From the NCBI GenBank assembly GCA_038373865.1, contig JAXGGA010003405.1, positions 1 through 64,000 on the forward strand: a stretch of 64,000 nucleotides of DNA. The letters are read 5' to 3'. A program made the translations under genes and the position numbers. Shown one piece after another: positions 11,919 through 21,960 of the stretch. The DNA comes from Uloborus plumipes. Lineage: Eukaryota; Arthropoda; Arachnida; Araneae; Uloboridae. The notes under the pieces are model-generated. The model saw only the letters and a list, made by a program, of their open reading frames with translations, was not told where the DNA came from and made no database searches. The first letter of the stretch is position 1, and the number at the start of each line of letters is the position of its first letter.

Positions 11919-12697
11919 GTGTGAACGCCACACTACTTCCTTTTACGTTTAAATTCCATAATAGATGCCTTAAGTGTTAAAATAGTGCCTTAGAGTGATC
12001 AAGATAACAATTCAAACATTTACACTCCAGTTTGTCACCAATCAATGCAAAATAATGTTTTACAATGTTTCATTTTCTAAATATCGCCGATTTTAACATA
12101 ATTCAATGAATTTTTCACAAAATATCGCTAAGAGCGCCAAATTAAATCCAAATTCAAAAACATCATTTTTTCGCCAAATTTGTCGCCGACTTGGCGATAT
12201 GTCACCAAGTTGGCTGCAAACGCCGACTAAAAGCTTGGCGATATATCGCCAAGTGGTAGCGCCAAATCATATCACTTAATCTGCATTGAAATTAACATTG
12301 ATTTGCCCAAAAAAAGGGTAAAACATCCCCTTGGGATTATTCAAATGCAACCACAAGGGGAGGTGTACAACTAGACCCCCCTCAGAGCCTACATACCAAA
12401 CCAGAAGCTTCTATGGCATACAGTTTTTGAGTTATGCGACACACATACATACGCACATACATACGCACATACGTACATACAGACGTCACGAGAAAACTCG
12501 TCGTAATTTACTCGGGGATGGTCGAAATGGATTTTTCGGCTGTTTGTATGTTGTTAGGTACATATGCACGTGCTGATAGGTCGAAAAAACTACACGACAT
12601 TCATTCGGAGGTGAGCAAAGTCAAAATTTAGACCGAAATTTGAGAGAAATTTTTTTCGTGATCACAAATACTTCCTTTACTACGTAAAAGGAAGTAA
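11919..12697 (+). repeat. Dispersed repeat with TCGCCAAG palindromes (copy 1)
   Basis: This copy shares about 450 bp with 38161-38601 in the opposite orientation. Shared landmarks are CACACTACTTCC, the TGGCGATATATCGCCA palindrome (12236-12251), the motif GTAAAACATCCCCTTGGG and TGCAACCACAAGGGG. The copy continues through an (ACATACGC)n stretch (about 12443-12482) to ACGTAAAAGGAAGT near 12690. That is the inverse of the ACTTCCTTTTACGT near 11934, so it may be a terminal-inverted-repeat element of about 760 bp. No protein is encoded. Confidence 0.65.
12443..12482. repeat. (ACATACGC)n microsatellite
   Basis: Short ACATACGC/ACATAC units are repeated in tandem within the dispersed repeat. Confidence 0.85.
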
Positions 12698-13245
12698 AAA
12701 GAAAGAAAGTACACAGAAACGAATGGTTCATGTTGAAATCTTAATTTGGGTAAAGCTCAATCAAACTTTATGTGGAAAGAAAGCAGAATTCCAACAACAA
12801 TTCACTCCTGGTTATCTATTTCAGAGTTTCTTTCCTCAAAAAACTGCAACAACAATAAATTTAAGCATCGTACATTCATAATCGTCCAAGGAGAGATATT
12901 GGAAGAACGATTATAGTTTCTCCTTTGGAAGAATCATCAAGTTCATCTCAAAGCTAGTGCGAATGTTGAAACGAGTCGTATTCTAGCCTATTTCTGTAGT
13001 TTTATCGCTTCTCAAATAAACAATCGCATGTCACATCACTTTTGAAAACACAGAAAATGGTCTAGAACTTCTTCATGATCGTGTTGATTAAAATTGAAAA
13101 ACCTTGCCTCAGCGTGAAGGCAATGCAATTGATTGGTAGCTGAAAGATAAACTTCGCGGGCGAACTAGAACTGCTCTGATAGTATCAGCAGCTTTCAATA
13201 TCAACATCCTAAGAAAAGATGTTAAACCAAAATTCTTAATTTTAA

Positions 13246-13655
13246 CCCTTTAAGCGGTTTGCCCGTACAATGTACGTGCTACCCGAAATTGTCCTCATCT
13301 GGTTTGCCCGAACGGCGTACGGGCATCGATATTTTCAGATTTCCTTTTCTGGTTTGCCCGAGCTGTTTGGAAAATTGTAAACCTCAAAATTCACAGTAAG
13401 TGTGAGAGAAATTTTTGCATAATTTGTAAGCCATTCTTTAGTGCATGCAGAATGTACTTGAAAAAAACAAACATTTCGGGGTTTTGTGACCAAAATTGCA
13501 AAATGAAAAATGTTGTAAAAGCATTGAAAACTAAAATAATATTGAAAAATTCTAAATTTTCTTATTCTGTTAAGTATGGTACTTAACTTTATGCAATAAA
13601 AAAATATGCCCTTTTTTGGAAACATTTCTGGTAAAATAATTGACCGCTTAAAGGG
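13246..13655. mobile_element. TTAA-flanked piggyBac-type MITE, 410 bp
   Basis: TTAA flanks both ends (13242-13245 and 13656-13659). The left end is CCCTTTAAGCGG and the right end, inverted, is an exact CCCTTTAAGCGG. Near the left end are several TTTGCCCG copies and a GCCCGTAC/GTACGGGC pair. The intronic element at 50343-50738 shares the GCGG termini and GCCCG repeats, so the two belong to one family. No coding capacity. Confidence 0.85.
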
Positions 13656-14015
13656 TTAATGGTCAGTATGAGCTTTTGAATCTTTATGAAAAGTAGTAAA
13701 GAGAATTGCGCGTTTTTTTTTTTGTTTTTTAAAATTCTTACAGTTGCTTTCTGATGTGATTGTATAACTGTATAAAATTAGGAGCGACTAATAAGTAGAT
13801 CGTACTGTCTGCGTATTGCTCGCCTGGCAGTCACGATCACTTCCATTTGAAAAGGGGGTGATAGGAGAATGAGACACACTTGCCGGTGCTTTCGCTTCTT
13901 ACTTCCTGTTAAATGTTACTTCGCATTCCCTCCCCCTTCTATTTTGAGAAAATCCGAAGGGACCTCAAGCATGCGCAAATGCGAGGATGGTTTTACGATA
14001 AAAGATTAGACAGTA

Positions 14016-14243
14016 CCGCAAAGTCGGGTTACTTGGACCCACAAGGAGGTTACTTGAGCCCACAGTAAAATGATAAAATCTGGGTTTGGTACTAGCATTA
14101 GAGACTGCAGAGTGCTTCTACCTAGAGGAGAAACGAGGAACTACGTGCAAGTCTTCAACTAATAAGTACCAAACCTAGATTTTATCATTTTACTGTAATG
14201 GGCTCAAGTAACCCCTTAGGGTCCAAGTAACCCGACTTTACGG
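14016..14243. mobile_element. TA-flanked MITE with ~90-bp inverted repeats
   Basis: TA stands outside both ends. The left end CCGCAAAGTCGGGTTACTTG and the right end, inverted, CCGTAAAGTCGGGTTACTTG are almost identical. The symmetry continues through ACAGTAAAATGATAAAATCT and on to the GTTTGGTACT region, leaving a loop of about 60 bp. A TA target and long terminal inverted repeats point to a Tc1/mariner-type non-autonomous element. Confidence 0.8.
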
Positions 14244-15197
14244 TAGATGGAATACGAGAAGATTTGCGTGAGGCTTCGTCGGATGACTATCTTATTATTA
14301 AGTGACTGCCTAACACTTTTCTTATCTAAAACATTTAAGATTCATCATTAACTTCTTGGACTGAAGTTTCTTCGAGATAATCTTTGCGGGTATATCTCAC
14401 CCCGGTAACAGAAGTAACATAACTCAGAAAGGAAAAAAGAAAGAAAAAAAAAACAGCTCTGGAGAAAAATCAAGCTGTTACGCAATACTATTTTAACTGC
14501 TTTACTTAATACGTACTACTGTGTGTTTTGCACGTACTTCAATAGGTGCTACAAACATTGTTGATGTTCTATTTATTTCTGTTCACGGACAGAAAAAAAA
14601 ACTTTTTCCCACGAACTCTCTCTTTTTTGCGATGAAACACAATCAAAATAATAACAATTTCTATTATTTGGATGAATATTTTTATCACTGATTAGTGCTC
14701 GTATAACTAGATGTAAATGAATTAGTCACATTTTCATTTATTTATTAAGTTCATTTTTTTATACATCTGCTATTGACAGCATATTTTTACTCGTACATAT
14801 AATTAAACATTGTGAATGTAACAACATCGAATATTAAAGATTCTCGATGTTTCAATAAAAATTTATAAATTAAAAATTATAGAAAAACAATAGCAACTTC
14901 TGATATTTCATCGAAAGTTTCGATCTGGAAAAATTATAAACTATCTGACTTTTTATATTTTTTTGCTTTTTATAAATGTCGCAGGAAAAAAAGAAAAGAA
15001 GAATCAAAGACAAAAAAAGAAAAAAATGCCTACTTAATTTCATAGAATATTTAATTAAAAATACAAAATTCTAAAACGAGTATTTTTTTTCGTTTATTTT
15101 AAAATTCATTTGTTTGCATTAATTCAATAAAAATAATAAAAAGAAACTTGAACCAAATTAAATATTTAAGTTTTCTAAAAAATTTTTGAAACTTACC

Positions 15198-15645
15198 TCT
15201 TCGATTCTTTATATTTCACAACTCCATCGCCGAACAAAATATATATTATGTCATCAAAATATAAAAATAAAATGCTACCGGATCGACCATCTATCAAAAC
15301 CACCGGCTATATCGCTACATCTTTCTCCAAACTGCCGCGGACAGGCATATAACACTGACACAGTTCTCAATGGCAGTCAAATTAATTTAGAGTTTCTTTT
15401 GTAGACCTCTAAAAACAATCGCCAAACAAAAACCAAAACGGGAAAACGAAAAAAAAAAAAAAATCTTCACACGCACAAACCGCCAAAACTTTCCCTTTTC
15501 CTTTTTCATTCCGCTTGAACGGTAGACAATTAACACGAATATCGGATTCGAGCTGTTCTCTCTCTCTCTTTTACAAAACCCGGTTTCGAAGCCACATCCT
15601 CTCTGACCCGGTGCTGGAAATGTGTCGTAACAGTCGAGGAGTAAG
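15198..15645 (-). promoter_or_regulatory. Possible promoter and untranslated first exon
   Basis: This stretch is less AT-rich than its surroundings and, on the minus strand, ends at a strong donor (AAGAG|GTAAGTTTC, GT at 15197-15196). It has CT/GA-rich tracts (about 15549-15570) and only short ATG frames that soon stop, as in a 5' untranslated exon. No matching downstream exon was identified and no TATA element is obvious. It could be coincidental, or the edge of an unrelated repeat. Confidence 0.2.
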
Positions 15646-15649
15646 TTAG

Positions 15650-17736
15650 CGGTCTGCCAACTTGTTAACGGTCAGAGCCCCGCTGCTACATTTCGGGTCG
15701 GCTGTTACGTCTGTGGCTACTGAAAATGTGGAAATGGGCATCATCAATAAAAGCATTTGAGGCCTTCAGCGCAATAATGACCTAATCCGAGAATGTTAAT
15801 CATGAAAAAATAGCTCAAAAAATGCAATGATGATTTGTCATCATGTAGTATCGAATATTACGTCTGTAACTATTGAAAAAGTGGAATGGGTATTGATAAA
15901 AATACGTTGTCACATTTGAGAAATTCAGTGCCACAGTGACCTATTCCGAGAATGTCAGTATTGAGATATGATAAGAAATTGCTATTAAAATTACTTTAAA
16001 TTATGCAATGATTGCAGGGCAGAAATGGGGAAATTTGACAGTGGCAGGTGAGCAACAAATTCACAAGAAATCCTTTTTTTAAAATAGCCACTACGATTTT
16101 TTGATACCAAAAACTTTAGTTGTCAACAGCCAAAGCCCTCCTGCTTCATTCGGCATTTCGGGTCTAATATTACGTTTGTGGCTACTAAAAATGTGGAATG
16201 TGGGCATAATCAATAGCACATTTGAGGCCTTCCAGCACAATAACAACCTAATCCGAGAATATTAATCATGAAACAATAGCTCATTTTTGTTCTTAAAACT
16301 ACCCATACTCTAAAAGGCAATGATGATTTATCATCATGTAGTATCGACTATTACGTCTGTGGCTACTGAAAATGTGGAAATGGGCATCATCAATAAAAGC
16401 ATTTGAGGCCTTCAGCGCAACAGTGACCTAATCTGAGAATGTTAATCATGAAAAAATAGCTCAAAAAATGCAAAAATGGCATTGATGATTTGTCATCATG
16501 TAGTATCGAATATTACGTCTGTGGCTACTGGAATGGTCACTATCAATAAAAATATGTTATCGCATTTGAGGCCTTCAGCGCAACAATGACCTAATCCGAG
16601 AATGTCAGTATTAAGATACCGGAAAAAAATGCTATTAAAATTACTTAAAATTATGCAATGATTACAGAATGAAACTGAGAAAATTCTTCAGTTGCAAATG
16701 ACTGCTAGAACCAATTTGATTAGCAGCCATTTTTGAAATGTAGCTGCCACTTCCTTTTAGTTAAAAAATTAAATAGTACATTTTTTAACGGTTAGAGCCC
16801 CTCTCTGCAGCTTCATTCAGAAGTTGAGGTTAAATATTACGTGTGGTTACAGAAAATGTGGGATGGACATCGTCAATAAAAAATGTTAGCACATTGGAGG
16901 TTTTCAACGCAACAATGACTTAATCCGAGAATGTTAATCATAAAAAAGTAGCTCCTTTTCGTTCTTAAAATTACTATATTCAAAAATACAATAATAATTT
17001 GTCATCATGTAGTATCGAATATCACGTTTGTGGCTACTGAAAAAGTGGAATGGGCACTATCAATTTTCTTTTTTTTTTTTTTTTTTTGTCGTGCGCCAGC
17101 CAGGCAATTTGGGGTGCGCTGCTTCACTTTTCCAACTGTACCGTTATTTGGTGTGAAGTCCGACTTCCACAGTACACGCGTGCCATAGGTACCCGTTTAT
17201 AGGATAGGCAACCTTTCACAACAACACATTCACACAGAGAAAGGACAAGGACAGGAGAGAGAAAGCATATCCATGCCCAGGCCGGGACTCGAACCCGGGG
17301 CCACACCATCCATGGCAGACTATTCTGACCACTAGACAAGGTGGCCGGCTGGCACTATCAATAAAAACGTTATTACATCTGAGACCTTCAGCGCAATAAT
17401 GACCTAATCAGAGAATATCAGTATTTTCAACAGAAAAATTGTTCTTAAATTACCTAAAATTGAGCAATGATTGAAGGGCCAAACTGGGGAAATTCCCCAA
17501 TCGACACCGGACAGTAGTAACAAGTTCATAAGTATCCTCTTTTTAAAATAGTTACCACATTTTTTTTAATTCAAAAATTAAACGATAAAGTTGTTAATGG
17601 TTAGAGCCCTCTGCTGCTTCATGTGGCATTTAGGGTCGACTATTACGTCTGTGGCTACTGAAAATGTGGAAATGGACATCATCAATAAAACATTTCAGGT
17701 CTTCAGCGCAATAACAACCTAATCCAAGAATGTTAA
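15650..17736 (+). repeat. Satellite array, left part
   Basis: Tandem units share ATTACGTCTGTGGCTACTG, ATCAATAAAA, ACCTAATCCGAGAATGTTA and TTGTCATCATGTAGTATCGA. The block starting ATTACGTCTG recurs at about 15705, 15858, 16171, 16351, 16513, 16837, 17020 and 17641. Spacing alternates between roughly 155-185 and 310-325 bp, which suggests a composite unit of about 485 bp made of a short and a long sub-unit. The array continues at 21593 after the piggyBac-type insertion. It is non-coding. Confidence 0.85.
17065..17351 (-). mobile_element. tRNA-derived SINE with 12-bp target duplication
   Basis: On the minus strand the element starts GCCGGCCACCTTGTCTAGTG (A-box-like) and has a clear B box (GGGTTCGAGTCCCGG, near 17300-17286). 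It ends in a poly(A) tract (poly-T on plus, 17065-17087). GGCACTATCAAT flanks both sides (17053-17064 and 17352-17363). A Pol III promoter head, A-tail and duplication of satellite sequence together show a retroposed SINE about 287 bp long. The 71-codon frame across it is not a gene. It inserted after the satellite formed. Confidence 0.85.
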
Positions 17737-18165
17737 CCCATTAATGCCTATCTAGCGTCTCTTTTTAGGGACGGTCCAAAAAGTGAGTCTGAATTCTCCA
17801 ATAATGAACATTTCAAAAAAATAATTGTGATCAATTATTACTTTGGTATTGTTTCAATTCATTATTAACAGATTGCAGCACATAACCATTGTAAAATGTG
17901 TTCTGTAGCCGTTTTATTATAATCTTTATCAAGAATTACATCGTTCACAATCTCAAGAACAAAGCTAAGTTTTTAAAATTATTAACATGTAAATCTATCT
18001 GTGCTTGATATATGTGCTACTTTGATTTTTTTTTTTTTTGCAATTTTGTAAATTTTAATTTTTTTATGGATTTTATAGCAATTTAAGAATGTCCTTAAAA
18101 AGGGACGCTAGGCACCAAAGGCTGCATTGTTTGACCGTGACTGATTTCCTTCTTAGAATCTATAA

Positions 18166-18417
18166 TTCTGTACCTCAGAATCAGACTAACGTAAGTCCAT
18201 TTTTGTAACTTTTCAGAAGAAGGGAAAAACGATTGTCGGACGCATGCAAAAGATTGTATTCGCTCTCTTTTAATGCTGTTAAATAATTGTGAAGGAATTT
18301 GTTTTATAGAATACCGTTCTCATGGGTCGAAACAGAATAAAATTCTACATACAGTTCACTAATAAAGTGAAAATCGCCATTTTTGGACTTACGTCGTTCC
18401 GGTTCTGAGGTACAGAA
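18166..18417. mobile_element. Nested MITE with TTCTGTACCTCAGAA termini
   Basis: TTCTGTACCTCAGAA (18166-18180) has its reverse complement at 18403-18417, and a GTAAGTCCA motif follows inwards on both sides (about 18191-18199; inverted at 18384-18392). It is about 252 bp, within the piggyBac-type element. The target duplication was not resolved; AATCTATAA versus ATTTATCTC flanks are not equal. No coding frame. Confidence 0.6.
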
Positions 18418-18829
18418 TTTATCTCAAAAGAAGTTAGTAAATGTTTTTAGACTGAAAAATAGAAAAAAAATTTTATTTAAAAACTCTAATTAAATTAAAT
18501 TAATTAATATATAAATTTAATTACAATTTTCTTAAATATATTTTATCATTATTATTATTATTATTATTTTGAAATTACGAAAAATACTCAAGTTAAATTT
18601 TGAAAGAAAGCTATTTCAAAAATGTAATTCTTTAAAACAGTAATTATTTGTTGTATTTAATTATTTTTTCATAATGCATTTAGGCGTTTTTTAGCCTACT
18701 TTCCCGTTAAAAATAAAAGAAAGACGAAAAAAGTCCAAAAAATATCGCCAAGTTAAAAAAATAAAAAGGTAAAATGAATATCGAAAAATTAAAAATTTGA
18801 AAGTAGGGTATTGAGATGGGGAATTTGTG

Positions 18830-19735
18830 TGTCTGTCTGTCGGTCGGTCGGTCTGTCTGTCCCCCCCTAATAACTTTTGAATGAACATTCCGATTTGGAC
18901 AAACTTTTTTTTGTTGGAAAGATCTCGGCGAGTACAGTTCATTCCCATATTTGATTTTTCGATTTGAACAATTTTTGGTGCAACTTTAAACCGTTCAAAC
19001 AACCTGGCCCGCGATATTAACTTTTTAGTTAACAGTCCAATTTGAACAAACTTTTTTTTGTTCGAAAGATCTTTTCAAGGGTACTTCATTCCCGTATCTA
19101 CATTTTCGATTTAACCAATTTTTCGTTCAACATTGAACCGTTCAAACAAGCTGTCACCCCTAATAACTTTTGAGTGAACAGTCTGATTTAAACAATTTTT
19201 TTTTGATCGAAGCATTTCGGCAAGGACACTTAATTACCGTATTTAAATTTTAAATTTGAACATTTTTGGTTCAACATTGAACCGTTCAAGCAACCTTTTC
19301 CCACCTAATAACTTTTAAGTGAACCGTCTGAATTGAATAAACTTTTTTTTTTGTTCGAAAGATCTTATCAAGAATACTTCATTCCCGTTTTTAAATTTTC
19401 AATTTGAACAATTTTTCGTTCAACATTGAACCGTTCAAATAAGCTCTCACCCCTAATAACTTTTGAGTGAACAGTCCGATTTAAACAAACTTTTTTTTGT
19501 TCGAAAGATCTCGGCAAGGATACTTCATTACCGTATTTAAATTTTAAATTTGAACATTTTTTCGTTCAACATTGAACCGTTCAAGCAACCTTTCTCCACT
19601 TAATAACTTTTAAATGAACTGTCAGAATTGAATAAACTTTTTTTGTTCGAAAGATCTCGTAGAGACTCATTCCCATATTTCACTTTTCAATTTGAACCAT
19701 TTTTCGTTCAATGATGAACAGTTCAGAAAAAAATT
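18830..19735 (+). repeat. Tandem array of six ~147-bp units
   Basis: Following a GTCTGTCGGTCGG run, six units repeat the order: TAATAACTTTTGAGTGAACA, a TTTGAACAAAC block, TTGTTCGAAAGATCT, TTCATTCCCGTATT, TTTTTCGTTCAACATTGAAC and CGTTCAAACAAGC. Unit starts are near 18866, 19013, 19155, 19304, 19452 and 19598. Units diverge by substitutions and small indels, so the array is not very young. A partial inverted copy lies at 1-135. It sits inside the piggyBac-type element, between its left end and its transposase relic. Confidence 0.85.
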
Positions 19736-20475
19736 TAACATGAGCGCCTACTGGAAAATTTAAATTGAATGTTGATTCTGAACTTCAAGGCGGATTTCCT
19801 TCAAACTAACTTTGTAAGAAAATGATTTTGATAAATAATGTATTGTAAAGTACTTTTCTGAATAATCTTCTGTGAGGACTCTGATTCCGACTCCGACTCC
19901 GCAAACATGGCGGAAATGCAGGCTCAGAAAAAAATGACTGACTGGGCAGACGATTTTTTGTTTATTTATTTATTTGTTTTGTTTAATTTATTATTATTAT
20001 GATTTTTTTTTTGGCAGACGATTTTTTTTTGCAAACAAAAATTTTTCATTCACGAGAGCATTTTATTCTTTATTTATATTTAACAACTGGCAACGGATTA
20101 AAAATGAAATTCAAAACATTTTATTAACGAACGAGTTTTTTTTTTCTTTCTTTGATAAAATGTGTTTTGAAGTTCTTTGTACTTTTATTTTTTTTTTTTT
20201 TTTGTTTTGAAAACGATTGTGGAATTTTTCTACGGAAGAACTATAACAGTTACATTCTTTAAAAGGTGCGATAAAACTTAATTGACTCGTTTAATTTTTA
20301 CGTGTCTATTTCATCTGATGAGAGGGGTATATTTTGCTTTTAGAAATCAGCTTTAAGTGCTATAGAGTTTGACATAATTTTCAGTTTCAGATAATCAAGA
20401 GAATATTGATCAGATGCTACAATGCCGATGTCGGTGTACGGGAAAGTAGGCTCGTTTAGTTCTTGACAGAACTTC

Positions 20476-21290
20476 TTGTTATTATTTAGTCTGACTGTTG
20501 AAGAAGCCCTAAGCTGTTTCAGAAGCTTAGCACTTCACCTTGATGAAGAATTCAAGGATTGCACATGCATTTGTTGTTTGGGAAGACAGGGCGGGGGGAC
20601 AGTGGTTGCAGATTTAATTTCAGAATTCCCTGAGCATGCCAAATTTGATCTCTATTGTGACAATTTATTTACTTCACTTGGGTTCCTATGTGATTATTTG
20701 TCTCAGAAAGGTTTTGTGCAAGAATTGGATTGAAAAATACCCATTAACTAGAGTAACGTTGTTCAAAAAAGAAAATAGAGGAAGCTTTGATAAAAAGTCG
20801 ATGACAGGTAAAATAATATTACGTTGGTTCGGTGGAATAATACCAACGTCGTGACTATTGCATCGAATCTTCATGGAGTTTATCCTATAGCAAAGGCTAA
20901 GCGAATGTCCATTAGAGAAAAGAATGTAATTGAAATTGGTGAATCAAATATGGTTGCTCAGTACAATCGTTGCATGAGAGAACAGATCCCATGCATCAAA
21001 ATATCATGGGTTACCGGTTTTTGATCTAATCTAAAAAATTGTGGTTGCCGCTCTTCATTTTTATTTTAGAAGCCGCTGTACAGAATGCATTGAGCTCAAG
21101 AGTACCGGATTGAAATAGGTATTATGAGGAAAGTCGTTATATTGCTTTAAATAAGACTCAGGTAAGATGTGCCCATTGAAGTAAAAAAGCTTATCGGAAA
21201 TGCAGCAAATGCAATGTAGGTTTGCATAACAAATGTTTTGCTGACTTTCATACTCAACAACACCAATATTTCCTTGTTCTCTGAATTTAC
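20476..21290 (+). pseudogene. Broken piggyBac-family transposase
   Basis: Pieces in several frames follow the family order. The 20476-20733 frame has GGGTVVADLISEFPEH and YCDNLFTSLGFL, matching the catalytic-core 'DNFFTS' block with its conserved Asp. The next frame has KKENRGSFDKKSMTGKI, then VRWNNTNVVTIASNLHGV and a QYNRCM segment like 'YN.HMGGVD'. Later come a 'KKLWLPLFIFILEAA' type block and, near 21165-21260, the Cys-rich C-terminal finger (KCSKCNVGLHNKCF). Stops and frameshifts (for example after 20733) and a missing N-terminal half make it non-functional. It identifies the surrounding TTAA element. Confidence 0.8.
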
Positions 21291-21592
21291 TTCACAGTTT
21301 ATGTTAATTGCTGCTTTTATTTCTTATAAAATGTCTTTTTAAATATTATATCGAAGACAGAAAAAAAAATTGGTAAAAAAAGTTTGCAACCTCTGGTGCC
21401 TAGCGTCCCTTTTTAGGGACGAATTTTCTTTCTTAAACAAAACAATTATTTTTTTACATGATATTTTTTTACATGATATTTTTTTACATGATATTTTTTT
21501 AATTATTTTTCCTGTCCATTAAACACCACTTGTAACCAGTATACAAAATATCTTTGTCAGTCATAAAAATGTCAGTCATATTAATGGGTTAA

Positions 21593-21960
21593 GCATGGAA
21601 AAAATAGCTCAAAAAATGCAAAAATGCAATGATGATTTGTCCTTATGTAGTAGGTATCGAATATTATGTCTGTGGCTACTAAAAAAGTGGAATGGGCACT
21701 ATCGATAAAAATATGTTATCACATTTGAGGACTTCAGCGTAATAATGACCTATTCGGAGAATTTAGATTCTGAAATACAGGAAAAAATTGCTTTTAAAAT
21801 TACTGAAAATTTTACAATGATTAAAAGTCAAAACTGGAGAAATTCTACAATCGACAGCCGGCCAGTAGTAACAATTTCATTAGTAACCACTTTTTTATTG
21901 AACAACTACGAATTGCTAATTGCCCTCACTTGATTGAAATTGGCATTCCAGGTCACTTTT
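21593..21960 (+). repeat. Satellite array, right part
   Basis: The unit interrupted at 17736 continues here: AAAAAATAGCTCAAAAAATG, the TGATGATTTGTC block, ATTATGTCTGTGGCTACTA and AATGACCTATTCGGAGAAT. The array ends by about 21960. Removing the piggyBac-type insertion restores one continuous array. Confidence 0.8.

Larger units (their letters stand above)
17737..21588 (+). mobile_element. piggyBac-type transposon, 3.85 kb, decayed
   Basis: TTAA lies outside both ends (17733-17736, 21589-21592), and the satellite sequence resumes on the far side. The ends are CCCATTAATGCC and, inverted, CCCATTAATATGAC. A subterminal motif GCGTCCCTTTTTAGGGAC occurs near both ends and in inverted form at 18092-18112. 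A degenerate piggyBac transposase is at 20476-21290 (plus). Nested inside are a small inverted-repeat element (18166-18417), the ~147-bp array (18830-19735) and a stub of the GGAGTCGGAGTCGG hAT terminus (19876-19905). The first ~270 and last ~280 bp are shared with 31142-31658. Confidence 0.85.

Noticed and set aside
17124..17339. 71-codon minus-strand open frame
   Set aside because: It spans the tRNA-derived SINE and is explained by that retroposon.
17285..17351. Stand-alone tRNA gene (A and B boxes)
   Set aside because: A poly(A) tail, a non-tRNA body and a 12-bp target duplication show it is the head of a SINE.
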